A DNA stretch of 6,031 bases from an uncultured Alphaproteobacteria bacterium (GCA_903929895.1 CAIYWM010000470.1:1-6031), one strand, 5' to 3'. Numbered from the stretch's first letter, positions 1 through 5,791 are shown. Notes: generated by a model from the letters alone, not told the origin. Translations and numbers: made by a program.

Positions 1-1410
1 GACATGACGCCCGGTGTGGTGACACGGGCGCTCACCCATACGGACAATGCCTACTGGATCCCGCATTTCCGGGCCGTCGGTTATGCCTGCCGCACCAACA
101 AGCAGTCGAACACGGCGTTCCGCGGCTTCGGCGGACCGCAGGGCGTGGTGGTGATGGAGGATGCGCTCGACCGGATCGCGCTTGATCTCGGGCGCGATCC
201 CGTCGACGTGCGCGCGCTCAACTTCTATGCCGAGGGCCGGGACGAAACGCCTTACGGCCAGACGGTCGACGAGAATCATCTGGAGCGCTGCTGGGCCGAA
301 TTGAAGGCCGGCGGCGAGATTGAACGGCGGCGCGCCGAGATCGATGCCTTCAATGCGGCCAACCCGGTGCTGAAGCGCGGGCTGGGCCTCTTCCCGCTGA
401 AGTTCGGCATCTCCTTCAACCTGCCGCACATGAACCAGGCCGGCGCGCTGGTGCATGTCTATACCGACGGCTCGATCCGCCTGAACCATGGCGGCACCGA
501 GATGGGGCAGGGGCTGTTCATCAAGGTGGCCCAGGTGGTGGCCGAGGTGTTCAAGGTCGATGTCGAACGAATCCGGCCGTCGGCCACCTCGACCGCCGAG
601 GTGCCCAACACCTCGCCGACCGCGGCCTCGACGGGCTCGGACCTCAACGGCTGGGCGGCCTGGGACGCGGCGAACACGATCCGCAGCCGCATGGTGGCCT
701 TCGCCGCGGAACATTTCGGCGTGACCGAATCCGACATCGAATTCGCCGATGGCAACGTGCGCATCGCGAAGCCCGGCAGCAACCAGGTACTGGGCTTCGG
801 CGAGCTCGCCAAGCTCTGCTGGCTCGGTCGCGTTTCGCTGTCGTCGACCGGGTACTACAAGACGCCGAACATCCATTGGGATCCGGCCACGATGCGCGGC
901 CGGCCGTTCTTCTATTTCTCCTTCGGTGCCGCGATGGCGGAAGTGGCGATCGACACGCTGACCGGCGAGAGCCGCGTGCTGCGCGCCGACCTCGTCCAGG
1001 ATTGCGGCCAGTCGCTCAACCCCGCGATCGATCTCGGCCAGATCGAGGGTGCCTTCGTGCAGGGCCAGGGCTGGTTCAGCTGCGAGGAACTGTGGTGGGA
1101 TGCCAAGGGCCGGCTGCGCACGGCGGGGCCGTCGACCTACAAGATCCCGGGCAGCCGCGACGTGCCGCCGGTGTTCAACGTCCGCTTGCTCGACAATGCG
1201 CCGTCGCGCGAGGCCACGATCTTTCGCTCCAAGGCGGTCGGCGAGCCGCCGTTGATGCTGGCGACCGCCGTCTGGACCGCGCTCAAGGATGCGATCGGCG
1301 CGGTGGGCAACGCCAAGGTGGCGGTGCGGCTCGACGCGCCGGCTACGCCCGAGCGCGTGCTCGCGGCGGTCGAGCAGGTTCGGCGGGAGACCCGAACAGC
1401 CGCTCCATGA
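1..1410 (+). CDS. xdhB: Xanthine dehydrogenase, molybdopterin-binding subunit B (5'-truncated by window edge)
   Basis: This is the large molybdenum-cofactor subunit of xanthine dehydrogenase, which oxidises hypoxanthine to xanthine and xanthine to urate in the cytoplasm together with the FAD/2Fe-2S subunit XdhA. The frame is open at base 1, so the start lies upstream. The visible 469 residues are about 60% of a subunit that is usually near 770-780 residues. Counting from the Met at base 4, the motif AFRGFGGPQ carries the substrate-binding Arg (R40), KFGISF carries the Phe that stacks on the purine (F134), GTEMGQG lies at 164-170, NTSPTAAS at 202-209, and KAVGEPP carries the catalytic Glu (E414). 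The retained Arg, Phe and Glu favour a true xanthine dehydrogenase over an aldehyde oxidase-type relative. The missing N-terminal part should hold the other active-site residues. The last 68 bases overlap the 3' end of the convergent TetR gene. An xdhA gene is expected upstream and an xdhC chaperone somewhere nearby, but neither is in view. Confidence 0.95.
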   Translation, partial: DMTPGVVTRALTHTDNAYWIPHFRAVGYACRTNKQSNTAFRGFGGPQGVVVMEDALDRIALDLGRDPVDVRALNFYAEGRDETPYGQTVDENHLERCWAELKAGGEIERRRAEIDAFNAANPVLKRGLGLFPLKFGISFNLPHMNQAGALVHVYTDGSIRLNHGGTEMGQGLFIKVAQVVAEVFKVDVERIRPSATSTAEVPNTSPTAASTGSDLNGWAAWDAANTIRSRMVAFAAEHFGVTESDIEFADGNVRIAKPGSNQVLGFGELAKLCWLGRVSLSSTGYYKTPNIHWDPATMRGRPFFYFSFGAAMAEVAIDTLTGESRVLRADLVQDCGQSLNPAIDLGQIEGAFVQGQGWFSCEELWWDAKGRLRTAGPSTYKIPGSRDVPPVFNVRLLDNAPSREATIFRSKAVGEPPLMLATAVWTALKDAIGAVGNAKVAVRLDAPATPERVLAAVEQVRRETRTAAP

Positions 1411-1981
1411 GCTGGACCAGCGTGCGGTCCATCTCGCGACGCGCGGTCTTCTCGTCCCTGGCTTCGGCGATCCAGAGAGCGGCTTCGTTGAAGGCGCCGG
1501 ACAGGAGAAACGTGACCGGCTCGACGGCGAGGCCCGGATTCGGACGCGCCGCCAGCACCGCGGCCACGCCCTCGCGCAGCGAGCGCACGCCATGCGGCGC
1601 ATCGATCTCGCGCCAGCGATGCCAGCCCAGCACGGCGGGCGCATCGATCAGGTAGATGCGGCGCACGGCCGGATCGAGACAGGCATCGAGGAAGGCGCGC
1701 GTGCCCTCGATCAGCGCCTGCAGGGGATCGCCCAAGGGCTCCGCCCTCTTGTCGATCGCCGCCGCGATCTCGCTCGCCACCTCCTCGACGATGGCCTCGA
1801 ACACGGCGCGCTTGTCCTTGAAGTGATAGTAGAGCGCGCCGCGCGTCACCTTGGCCCGCTGCACGATCTCCTCGGTCGCCGCGGCGTCGTAGCCGGAGGC
1901 GGCGAAGATCAGCCGCGCTTCCCGCAGCAGCGTCGCGCGGGTGACGGCCAGCCGCTCCGCCTGGGTCCGCGGTCTTGACAT
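1343..1981 (-). CDS. TetR/AcrR-family transcriptional repressor
   Basis: A 212-residue protein of ordinary TetR length. Residues about 12-60 form the three-helix DNA-binding domain: an opening helix (TRATLLREARLIFAASGYDA), the helix-turn-helix around 35-54 (ATEEIVQRAKVTRGALYYHF), then the family hallmark YYHFKDKRAVFEAIV. The C-terminal part contains LIDAPAVLGWHRWREID (111-127), typical of a common TetR ligand-domain subgroup whose ligands are mostly unknown. The tail after about residue 198 is Pro/Arg/Ala-rich and probably disordered, and it is encoded in the overlap with xdhB. The start at 1981 is supported by AGGA at 1989-1992 on the minus strand, seven bases upstream. It is divergent from the VOC-SDR pair, and the gap holds inverted repeats that overlap this gene's own ribosome binding site. 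The arrangement suggests autorepression and control of the VOC and SDR genes. It could instead act on xdhB or on distant genes; the ligand cannot be read from the sequence. Confidence 0.93.
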   Translation of the reverse strand: MSRPRTQAERLAVTRATLLREARLIFAASGYDAAATEEIVQRAKVTRGALYYHFKDKRAVFEAIVEEVASEIAAAIDKRAEPLGDPLQALIEGTRAFLDACLDPAVRRIYLIDAPAVLGWHRWREIDAPHGVRSLREGVAAVLAARPNPGLAVEPVTFLLSGAFNEAALWIAEARDEKTARREMDRTLVQLMERLFGSPAEPARPPRARARA

Positions 1982-2003
1982 ACATACATCCTGTATCTAA
2001 GTC
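1975..2003 (+). promoter_or_regulatory. Possible promoter for the VOC-SDR pair
   Basis: A consensus -35 hexamer TTGACA occupies 1975-1980, overlapping the first codons of the divergent TetR gene. At the standard 17-base spacing the -10 position is TAAGTC (1998-2003), a poor match. The 17-base spacer is almost exactly the first inverted repeat, which would be an effective place for a repressor. The good -35 and the location support the call, and the weak -10 limits it. Confidence 0.3.
1981..1999. promoter_or_regulatory. Candidate TetR operator 1 (ATACA-TCC-TGTAT palindrome)
   Basis: A 19-base near-perfect inverted repeat centred on base 1990. The core is ATACA (1984-1988), TCC, TGTAT (1992-1996), and the flanking TA/TA at 1981-1982 and 1998-1999 also pair, leaving only the C/C pair at 1983/1997 mismatched. 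It covers the ribosome binding site and abuts the start codon of the TetR gene, and lies directly after the TTGACA hexamer that points to the VOC gene. The size and placement fit a TetR-family operator that would block both directions. Operator identity is inferred from position and symmetry. Confidence 0.6.
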
Positions 2004-2008
2004 GCTGG

Positions 2009-2023
2009 CATACTGATTGTATG
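2009..2023. promoter_or_regulatory. Candidate TetR operator 2 (CATAC-N5-GTATG)
   Basis: A perfect 5+5 inverted repeat, CATAC (2009-2013) and GTATG (2019-2023), with a 5-base spacer, centred on 2016. Its half-site resembles the ATACA/TGTAT arms of the repeat centred on 1990, and the two centres are 26 bp apart, about two and a half helical turns. It would sit at or just after the expected transcription start of the VOC gene. It is weaker than the first repeat because the arms are short, and could be an accessory half-site pair. Confidence 0.42.
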
Positions 2024-2035
2024 TAAATGACCAGA

Positions 2036-2041
2036 GAGGAG
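2036..2041 (+). promoter_or_regulatory. Ribosome binding site that decides the VOC gene start
   Basis: GAGGAG lies six bases before the ATG at 2048, within the purine-rich run 2033-2045. An upstream in-frame ATG at 2027 would put this Shine-Dalgarno sequence inside the coding region and has only operator-like sequence (GTATGTAA) in front of it. The ATG at 2048 also gives the N-terminus expected for this family, with the first beta strand beginning almost at once. Confidence 0.75.
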
Positions 2042-2047
2042 AGGGCA

Positions 2048-2473
2048 ATGCAGCTCAGGGAGTTCTACACCGTGCTTTGCACCGACGACGTCGCCGGCAC
2101 CGCCGCCTTCTGGGAGAAGCATTTCGGCTTCCGGCGCGCCTTCGAAGCCGACTGGTACGTCCATCTGACCAGCACGGTCCCGGACAAGGCGAACCTCGCC
2201 ATCCTCGACTATCGCCACGAGACGATCCCCGCGCCGTTCCGCAAGAAGGCGTCCGGCGTGCTGGTGAACGTCGAGGTCGACGATGTCGACGCGCTCTATG
2301 CCCAGGCGCAGGCCGCAGGACTGAAGATCCACCTGCCGCTGCGCGACGAGCCTTTCGGCCAGCGGCACTTCATCACCGAGGATCCCAACGGCATCGCCAT
2401 CGATGTCATCAAGCCGATTCCGCCCAGCGCCGAGTTCGCCCAGCAATACGCGCCGGACTCGCTGCCACGCTGA
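2048..2473 (+). CDS. VOC/glyoxalase-bleomycin resistance fold protein
   Basis: A 141-residue protein with the vicinal-oxygen-chelate fold, built as two beta-alpha-beta-beta-beta modules. Module one spans about residues 3-57 ([20 protein letters not shown], then FGF and the DWYVHLTS strand). Module two spans about 68-124 ([18 protein letters not shown], then [18 protein letters not shown]). The GFR and DPNG turns are characteristic. The metal ligands of glyoxalase I are not evident: the first strand has no His, and the usual final Glu position after DPNG appears to be Asp119, so it is unlikely to be a true lactoylglutathione lyase. Related proteins include ligand-binding, dioxygenase-like and resistance proteins, and the substrate is unknown. 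The next gene starts 47 bases downstream on the same strand with no terminator between, so the two are probably co-transcribed. The upstream gap suggests control by the divergent TetR repressor. Confidence 0.9.
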   Translation: MQLREFYTVLCTDDVAGTAAFWEKHFGFRRAFEADWYVHLTSTVPDKANLAILDYRHETIPAPFRKKASGVLVNVEVDDVDALYAQAQAAGLKIHLPLRDEPFGQRHFITEDPNGIAIDVIKPIPPSAEFAQQYAPDSLPR

Positions 2474-2520
2474 TCGATGGATATGGTGTCGCCCGATTTT
2501 GAAGCTTTCGGGAGGACAAG

Positions 2521-3318
2521 ATGGACGTACGTATGGATGGCCGCGTGGCCGTGATCACCGGCGCGAGCACGGGCCTGGGCCTCGCCATGGCCAAGGAATT
2601 CGCGGCGTCGGGCGCATCGGTTGCGCTGCTGGCGCGCAAGCAGGACGCGCTGACGGCGGCGAAGGCCGAGGTCCAGAAGGCGGCGGGCAAGGCCAACATC
2701 AAGATCGAGGCCTATTCCTGCGACGTCTCGAAGGCCGCGCCGATCGCCGACACCTTCAAGAAGATCGAGTCCGAGTTCGGCAAGGTCGACATCGTCGTGA
2801 ACAATGCCGGCATCAGCCACGCCAAGTCGTTCGAGACCGTGACCGACGAGGACTGGCAGGGCGACCTCGACCTCAAGCTGTTCGCCGCCATCCGTCTCAG
2901 CCGCGCGGCGATCCCCGGCATGCGCGAGCGCAAGTGGGGCCGCATCGTCAACGTGCTGAACATCGGTGCCAAGGCGCCGACCGCCAACTCGACGCCGACC
3001 AGTGTCAGCCGTGCGGCGGGTCTCGCGCTCACCAAGGCGATGAGCCAGGAACTGGCCAAGGACAATATCCTCGTCAACGCGATGCTCGTGGGTCTGATCG
3101 AGAGCGACCAGTGGCAGCGCCGCCACAAGACCGCAGCGGGCGAGGGCAAGACCTACGAAGAGTTCCTGGCCGGCATGGCCAAGGGCCGCATCCCGCTCGG
3201 CCGCATGGGCAAGGCCGAGGAATTCGCCCGCATGGCCTGCTTCCTCTGCTCCGATGCCGGCTCCTTCATCACCGGCGTCGCCATCAACGTCGACGGCGGC
3301 GCGAGCCCGGTGGTCTGA
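2521..3318 (+). CDS. SDR-fold protein with substituted catalytic tetrad
   Basis: A 265-residue Rossmann-fold protein of the classical short-chain dehydrogenase/reductase (SDR) length. Cofactor-binding motifs are intact: TGASTGLG (13-20), D68-V69 for adenine, and NNAG (94-97). The C-terminal IPLGRMGKAEEFARMACFL and TGVAINVDGG regions are also typical. The active site is not typical. Aligned by eye to FabG without gaps, the Asn-Ser-Tyr-Lys tetrad is Lys119 (DLKL in place of D-x-N-L), Asn147 (NVLNIGA in place of N-I-S-S), Thr160 and Arg164 (TSVSR in place of YxxxK). The frame around it is undamaged, so this is unlikely to be decay. The start at 2521 is set by GGGAGGA at 2510-2516, four bases upstream. 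The gene follows the VOC gene and is probably in its operon. It may bind NAD(P) and catalyse an unusual reaction, or serve as a sensor or partner. Automatic names such as '3-oxoacyl-ACP reductase' would be unsafe. Confidence 0.93.
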   Translation: MDVRMDGRVAVITGASTGLGLAMAKEFAASGASVALLARKQDALTAAKAEVQKAAGKANIKIEAYSCDVSKAAPIADTFKKIESEFGKVDIVVNNAGISHAKSFETVTDEDWQGDLDLKLFAAIRLSRAAIPGMRERKWGRIVNVLNIGAKAPTANSTPTSVSRAAGLALTKAMSQELAKDNILVNAMLVGLIESDQWQRRHKTAAGEGKTYEEFLAGMAKGRIPLGRMGKAEEFARMACFLCSDAGSFITGVAINVDGGASPVV

Positions 3319-3332
3319 GCAATCACAGGCGC

Positions 3333-3431
3333 AAAGGTCCCTCACTGCGTTCGGGATGACAAACTTGTTGCGATTTGCGCAGTGCGCCGATGCAAGAAGA
3401 GCTGTCATCCCGAACGAAGTGAGGGACCTTT
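3333..3431. repeat. Long palindromic intergenic repeat (29-base arms)
   Basis: Arms at 3333-3361 and 3403-3431 are inverted copies of each other, 29 bases each with a single mismatch (C at 3347 versus A at 3417 where G:C pairing would be expected). Both arms carry the GGTCCCTCACT...TTCGGGATGACA pattern. The 41-base interior holds a smaller stem, GCGC (3377-3380)-AGT-GCGC (3384-3387), with CTTG (3364-3367)/CAAG (3393-3396) outside it. I recognise the arm sequence as a widespread intergenic repeat of GC-rich bacteria, whose translation gives peptides such as VIPNEVRDL. It lies in the 135-base spacer between two convergent genes, where its transcript would fold strongly in either direction. It may act as a bidirectional terminator or a mobilised REP-type element; there is no T-run. 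Confidence 0.85.
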
Positions 3432-3453
3432 CGGTTTCTTCAACCGCGTCGCC

Positions 3454-4410
3454 TTAACGCCGGTTCCCCGGCGGCGTCACGTTCCAGCGGTGGCGCAGCT
3501 CCTCCAGGTCGTGCTCGACCCAGTCCCAGACGTTCCACTTCGGATCGAACAGGTCGGTCGTCATCTCGGCGCCGCGCGCCCAGGCGTGCCAGAACTCGTC
3601 GGGATCGAGGCCGCCCTTGCCGGCATGGCCGACGTCGTTCAGTTGCTCGCCGAAGTGAAAGAAGAAAATCACCGGCAGGATGTGCCCGCTCATCGGATTG
3701 ATCGGATGCATGCCGGCGGTGAAGGTCGAGACGAGCAGTTCGCCGCGCGCGCTGGTGTCGTAGCCCGAGATCACATGCGTCGAATCGTGCGCCGTGCCGA
3801 AGGCGGCGTTGAGCGCCGCCGGGTCGCCGGGGAAGGGATAGAAGTTCGCCTTGTCGAAATCCCAGAGCGCCTTGCCGAAGCTGTTCTGCGGCAGACCGCC
3901 CAGCGCCTCGTAGCGCGCGAGCAGAGCGGGATCGGCGTTCGCGCCGGCATAGGGCCGGATCCAGTTGTTCGGATCGAGTCCCTCGGAGGAGCGACTCAGC
4001 ACACTGTCGAAGTTCTTGCGCCACATGTCGGCGGTGGCCCAGGCGAGATGACCCGAGGCGGCCTCGACGAGATCGGTGAGATAGTCGGCCTCGATGTCGA
4101 GGGCGCGGGAATACTCGAGGACCCGCTTCAGCTTGCCGTGGTCGAGCGTGCCGTCGACCATCGCCATGACGGCGAGATACTTCACCGCCTCCTCCGCCAG
4201 CGCGCGGTCCTGCAGCGCGGCGACGAGGTCGGCCGGCTCGACCGCGGGAAGCGTGCCGAGGTCGGTGAGGCCGCGGCGGCGCAGCAGATAGTGCCCCGCC
4301 GCCAGAATGCTCGCCGTGTCGGCGTAGCTGAGCGCACGCCCGCCGGCCAGCGCCACCTGGCGCATGGCGCCCAGGATGGCGTCGCTCTCGCGGTGGCCGA
4401 CGGCGCGCAT
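3454..4410 (-). CDS. TerB-like/COQ4-like two-domain protein
   Basis: A 318-residue protein with two recognisable parts. Residues about 10-130 are helical and contain AVMAMVDGTLDHGKLKRVLEY (80-100), the D-G-x-(L/I)-x and following helix pattern of TerB-like domains. Residues about 160-315 match the COQ4 family: the metal motif is H208-D209-S210-T211-H212, eleven residues, then E224, an exact HDxxH-x11-E, followed by a hydrophobic helix (ILPVIFFFHFG) and the COQ4-like end DPDEFWHAWARGAEMTTDLF...LEELRHRWNVTPP. COQ4 binds a divalent metal and acts in ubiquinone head-group modification and organisation of the Coq complex. Whether this protein works on quinones is inference. It is longer than ordinary COQ4 because of the N-terminal part. 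Its ATG lies 5 bases after the stop codon of the thiolase with no evident ribosome binding site of its own, which suggests translational coupling; a later Met (residue 16) is a less likely start. Its 3' end faces the palindromic repeat. Confidence 0.85.
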   Translation of the reverse strand: MRAVGHRESDAILGAMRQVALAGGRALSYADTASILAAGHYLLRRRGLTDLGTLPAVEPADLVAALQDRALAEEAVKYLAVMAMVDGTLDHGKLKRVLEYSRALDIEADYLTDLVEAASGHLAWATADMWRKNFDSVLSRSSEGLDPNNWIRPYAGANADPALLARYEALGGLPQNSFGKALWDFDKANFYPFPGDPAALNAAFGTAHDSTHVISGYDTSARGELLVSTFTAGMHPINPMSGHILPVIFFFHFGEQLNDVGHAGKGGLDPDEFWHAWARGAEMTTDLFDPKWNVWDWVEHDLEELRHRWNVTPPGNRR

Positions 4411-4415
4411 GCGTT

Positions 4416-5585
4416 CTAGCGCAGCGGCTCGAGGATGCTCACATAGTTGGCGACGGCGGCGCCGCCCATGTTGAACACACCGCCCAGCTTCGCCTTGGGC
4501 AATTGCAGCCCTTCCGGTGCCGTGCCCGAGAGCTGCATCGCCGTCATCACGTGCATGCTGACGCCGGTGGCGCCGACCGGGTGGCCCTTGGCCTTGAGGC
4601 CGCCCGAGACGTTGACCGGCAGCTTGCCGTCGCGCTCGACCCAGCCTTCGTGGATGGCGCGTTCGCCTTCGCCCGGCGCAGTGAGGCCCATCGCCTCGTA
4701 CTCGATCAGCTCGGCCGAGGTGAAGCAGTCATGGCTCTCGACGAAGGAGAGGTCGAGCAGGTCGAGATGCGCCGACTTCAGCGCCCGCTGCCAGGCGAGT
4801 TGCGGCCCCTCGAACTTGATGATGTCGCGGCGGCTCATCGGCAGGAAGTCGTTGACGTGCTCGGCGGCGCGGAAGGCGATCGCCTGCTTCATGCCCAGCG
4901 CCGTGCCGACGTCCGTTAGGATCACCGCCGCCGCTCCGTCGGTGACGGGCGAGCAGTCGGTGCGCTTCAGCGGGCCGGCGACGAACGGGTTCTTGTCGGA
5001 CGGCGTGCGGCAGAAATCGTAGGCGAATTCCTTCTGGAAGTGCGCGTACGGGTTCTTGGCGCCGTTCTTGTGCGCCTTGACCGCGATCCGGGCGAGCGCA
5101 TCGGACTTGTCGCCGTAGCGCTGGAAGTAGGCCGAGGTGATCTTGCCGAAGATGCCGGCGAAGCCCGCCTCGATGTTGGCTTCCTCCGCGACGTAGGAGG
5201 CCTTGATCAGCACCTCGCCGGCCTGCGCGGAGTTGAGCTCGGTCATCTTCTCGACGCCGACCACCAGCACGAAGCGCGCCTTGCCGGCGGCCAGCGTGTT
5301 GAGGCCCATGTGGATCGCGGCCGAGCCGGTCGCGCAGGCATTCTCGACCCGGGTCGAGGGCTTGAAGCGCAGGTCGGGATGGGCCTGCAGCGGCAGCGAG
5401 GAATGGAACTCCTGGCGCACGAAGCCGCCGTTCATGTTGCCGACGTAGATGACGTCGACGTCCCTGGGCTCGATGCCGGCATGGGCGATGGCTTCGGACG
5501 CGGCCTTCACGACCAGCGACTCGCTGGTCTCGCCGTCGAGCTTGCCGAATTTGCCGTGGGACCAGCCAACGATGCACGCGGTCAT
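4416..5585 (-). CDS. SCP2-type thiolase (acetyl-CoA acetyltransferase-like)
   Basis: A 389-residue thiolase of the sterol-carrier-protein-2 type, acting on CoA thioesters in the cytoplasm by Claisen condensation or thiolytic cleavage. The nucleophilic cysteine is C84 in VENACATGSAAIH. The second cysteine is C287 in the HDCF motif (285-288) that marks SCP2-type thiolases, and the histidine loop is H335 in GHPVGATG (334-341), preceded by NVSGG (325-329). The C-terminus has FNMGGAAVANYV where biosynthetic thiolases have a CxG motif, as expected for this type. All catalytic positions are present. The start at 5585 follows AAGGAGA (5592-5598) by six bases. Members often sit next to a DUF35 zinc-ribbon/OB protein, but none is in the window; instead a COQ4-like gene follows after 5 bases. 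Substrate chain length cannot be predicted. A 7+7 bp palindrome lies about 75-90 bases upstream of the start. Confidence 0.93.
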   Translation of the reverse strand: MTACIVGWSHGKFGKLDGETSESLVVKAASEAIAHAGIEPRDVDVIYVGNMNGGFVRQEFHSSLPLQAHPDLRFKPSTRVENACATGSAAIHMGLNTLAAGKARFVLVVGVEKMTELNSAQAGEVLIKASYVAEEANIEAGFAGIFGKITSAYFQRYGDKSDALARIAVKAHKNGAKNPYAHFQKEFAYDFCRTPSDKNPFVAGPLKRTDCSPVTDGAAAVILTDVGTALGMKQAIAFRAAEHVNDFLPMSRRDIIKFEGPQLAWQRALKSAHLDLLDLSFVESHDCFTSAELIEYEAMGLTAPGEGERAIHEGWVERDGKLPVNVSGGLKAKGHPVGATGVSMHVMTAMQLSGTAPEGLQLPKAKLGGVFNMGGAAVANYVSILEPLR

Positions 5586-5658
5586 GGAATGTCTCCTTCG
5601 TTCGTGGCGGCGACCCTAAACGTGGCCGCAGGGCGGGTCGAGAGGGTGGCCATTGTGT

Positions 5659-5676
5659 GCATATACACTTATATGC
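5659..5676. promoter_or_regulatory. Candidate operator upstream of the thiolase gene
   Basis: A perfect inverted repeat, GCATATA (5659-5665), CACT, TATATGC (5670-5676), in the 206-base divergent gap. It is AT-rich in an otherwise GC-rich stretch, 74-91 bases upstream of the thiolase start and about 115 bases before the membrane-protein start. A TATAAG hexamer on the minus strand (5668-5673) could be a -10 for the thiolase, though the TTGCGC sequence upstream of it is only 14 bases away, too close for a good -35. Symmetry and placement suggest a regulator site, possibly overlapping the promoter. The cognate regulator is unknown. Confidence 0.45.
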
Positions 5677-5723
5677 CGGGCCTGAACGCGCAAGAGGGCG
5701 GCGCAAGAGCCTCCGCGCGGTCA

Positions 5724-5748
5724 GCGCGGCGCCCAAATTCCGCCGCGC
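5724..5748. repeat. GC-rich stem-loop in the divergent intergenic region
   Basis: GCGCGGCG (5724-5731) and CGCCGCGC (5741-5748) form an 8-bp all-GC stem around a 9-base loop containing AAATT. Two copies of the self-palindrome CCGCGCGG (5713-5720 and 5743-5750) lie 30 bases apart and give alternative pairings. There is no T-run, so it is not an obvious intrinsic terminator. It lies 44 bases upstream of the membrane-protein start and may be in its leader or promoter region. Function is unknown, and chance pairing in such GC-rich DNA is possible. Confidence 0.4.
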
Positions 5749-5791
5749 GGCGGGTATTGACTGCACCCCTCAACCGGAGCCTCACTGGTAT

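Larger units (their letters stand above)
5586..5791. other. Divergent intergenic region
   Basis: This 206-base gap separates the leftward thiolase operon from the rightward membrane-protein gene, so promoters for both must lie here or nearby. It contains the thiolase ribosome binding site (5592-5598), the GCATATA palindrome and the GC-rich stem-loop. A TTGACT hexamer at 5757-5762 resembles a -35 for the rightward gene, but no convincing -10 follows at 16-18 bases. I see no small gene in it. Confidence 0.6.

Noticed and set aside
2022..2027. TTTACA on the minus strand as the -35 of the TetR gene
   Set aside because: No reasonable -10 lies 16-18 bases downstream; the nearest candidate, TAGATA, is 22 bases away.
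1137..2048. 303-codon open frame on the minus strand covering the TetR gene and part of xdhB
   Set aside because: It is an out-of-frame reading of the TetR gene: Arg/Ala/Gly-rich with no domain pattern, while the other frame gives a clear TetR protein.
2027..2473. Longer version of the VOC protein starting at the ATG at 2027
   Set aside because: The good ribosome binding site lies downstream of it at 2036-2041 and fits the ATG at 2048; the seven extra residues (MTREERA) add nothing family-like.
2296..3408. 370-codon open frame on the minus strand opposite the SDR gene
   Set aside because: Antisense shadow in GC-rich DNA. The product is rich in Asp/Arg/Gly/Ala without motifs, and the plus strand has a well-supported SDR-fold gene with a ribosome binding site.
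3254..3457. Small plus-strand protein over the palindromic repeat, containing VIPNEVRDLS
   Set aside because: This peptide pattern is the translation of a dispersed repeat arm, not a gene.
3382..4419. 345-codon open frame on the plus strand opposite the COQ4-like gene
   Set aside because: It begins inside the palindromic repeat (HPERSEGP-type peptide) and is the antisense of a gene with an exact metal motif and family-like C-terminus.
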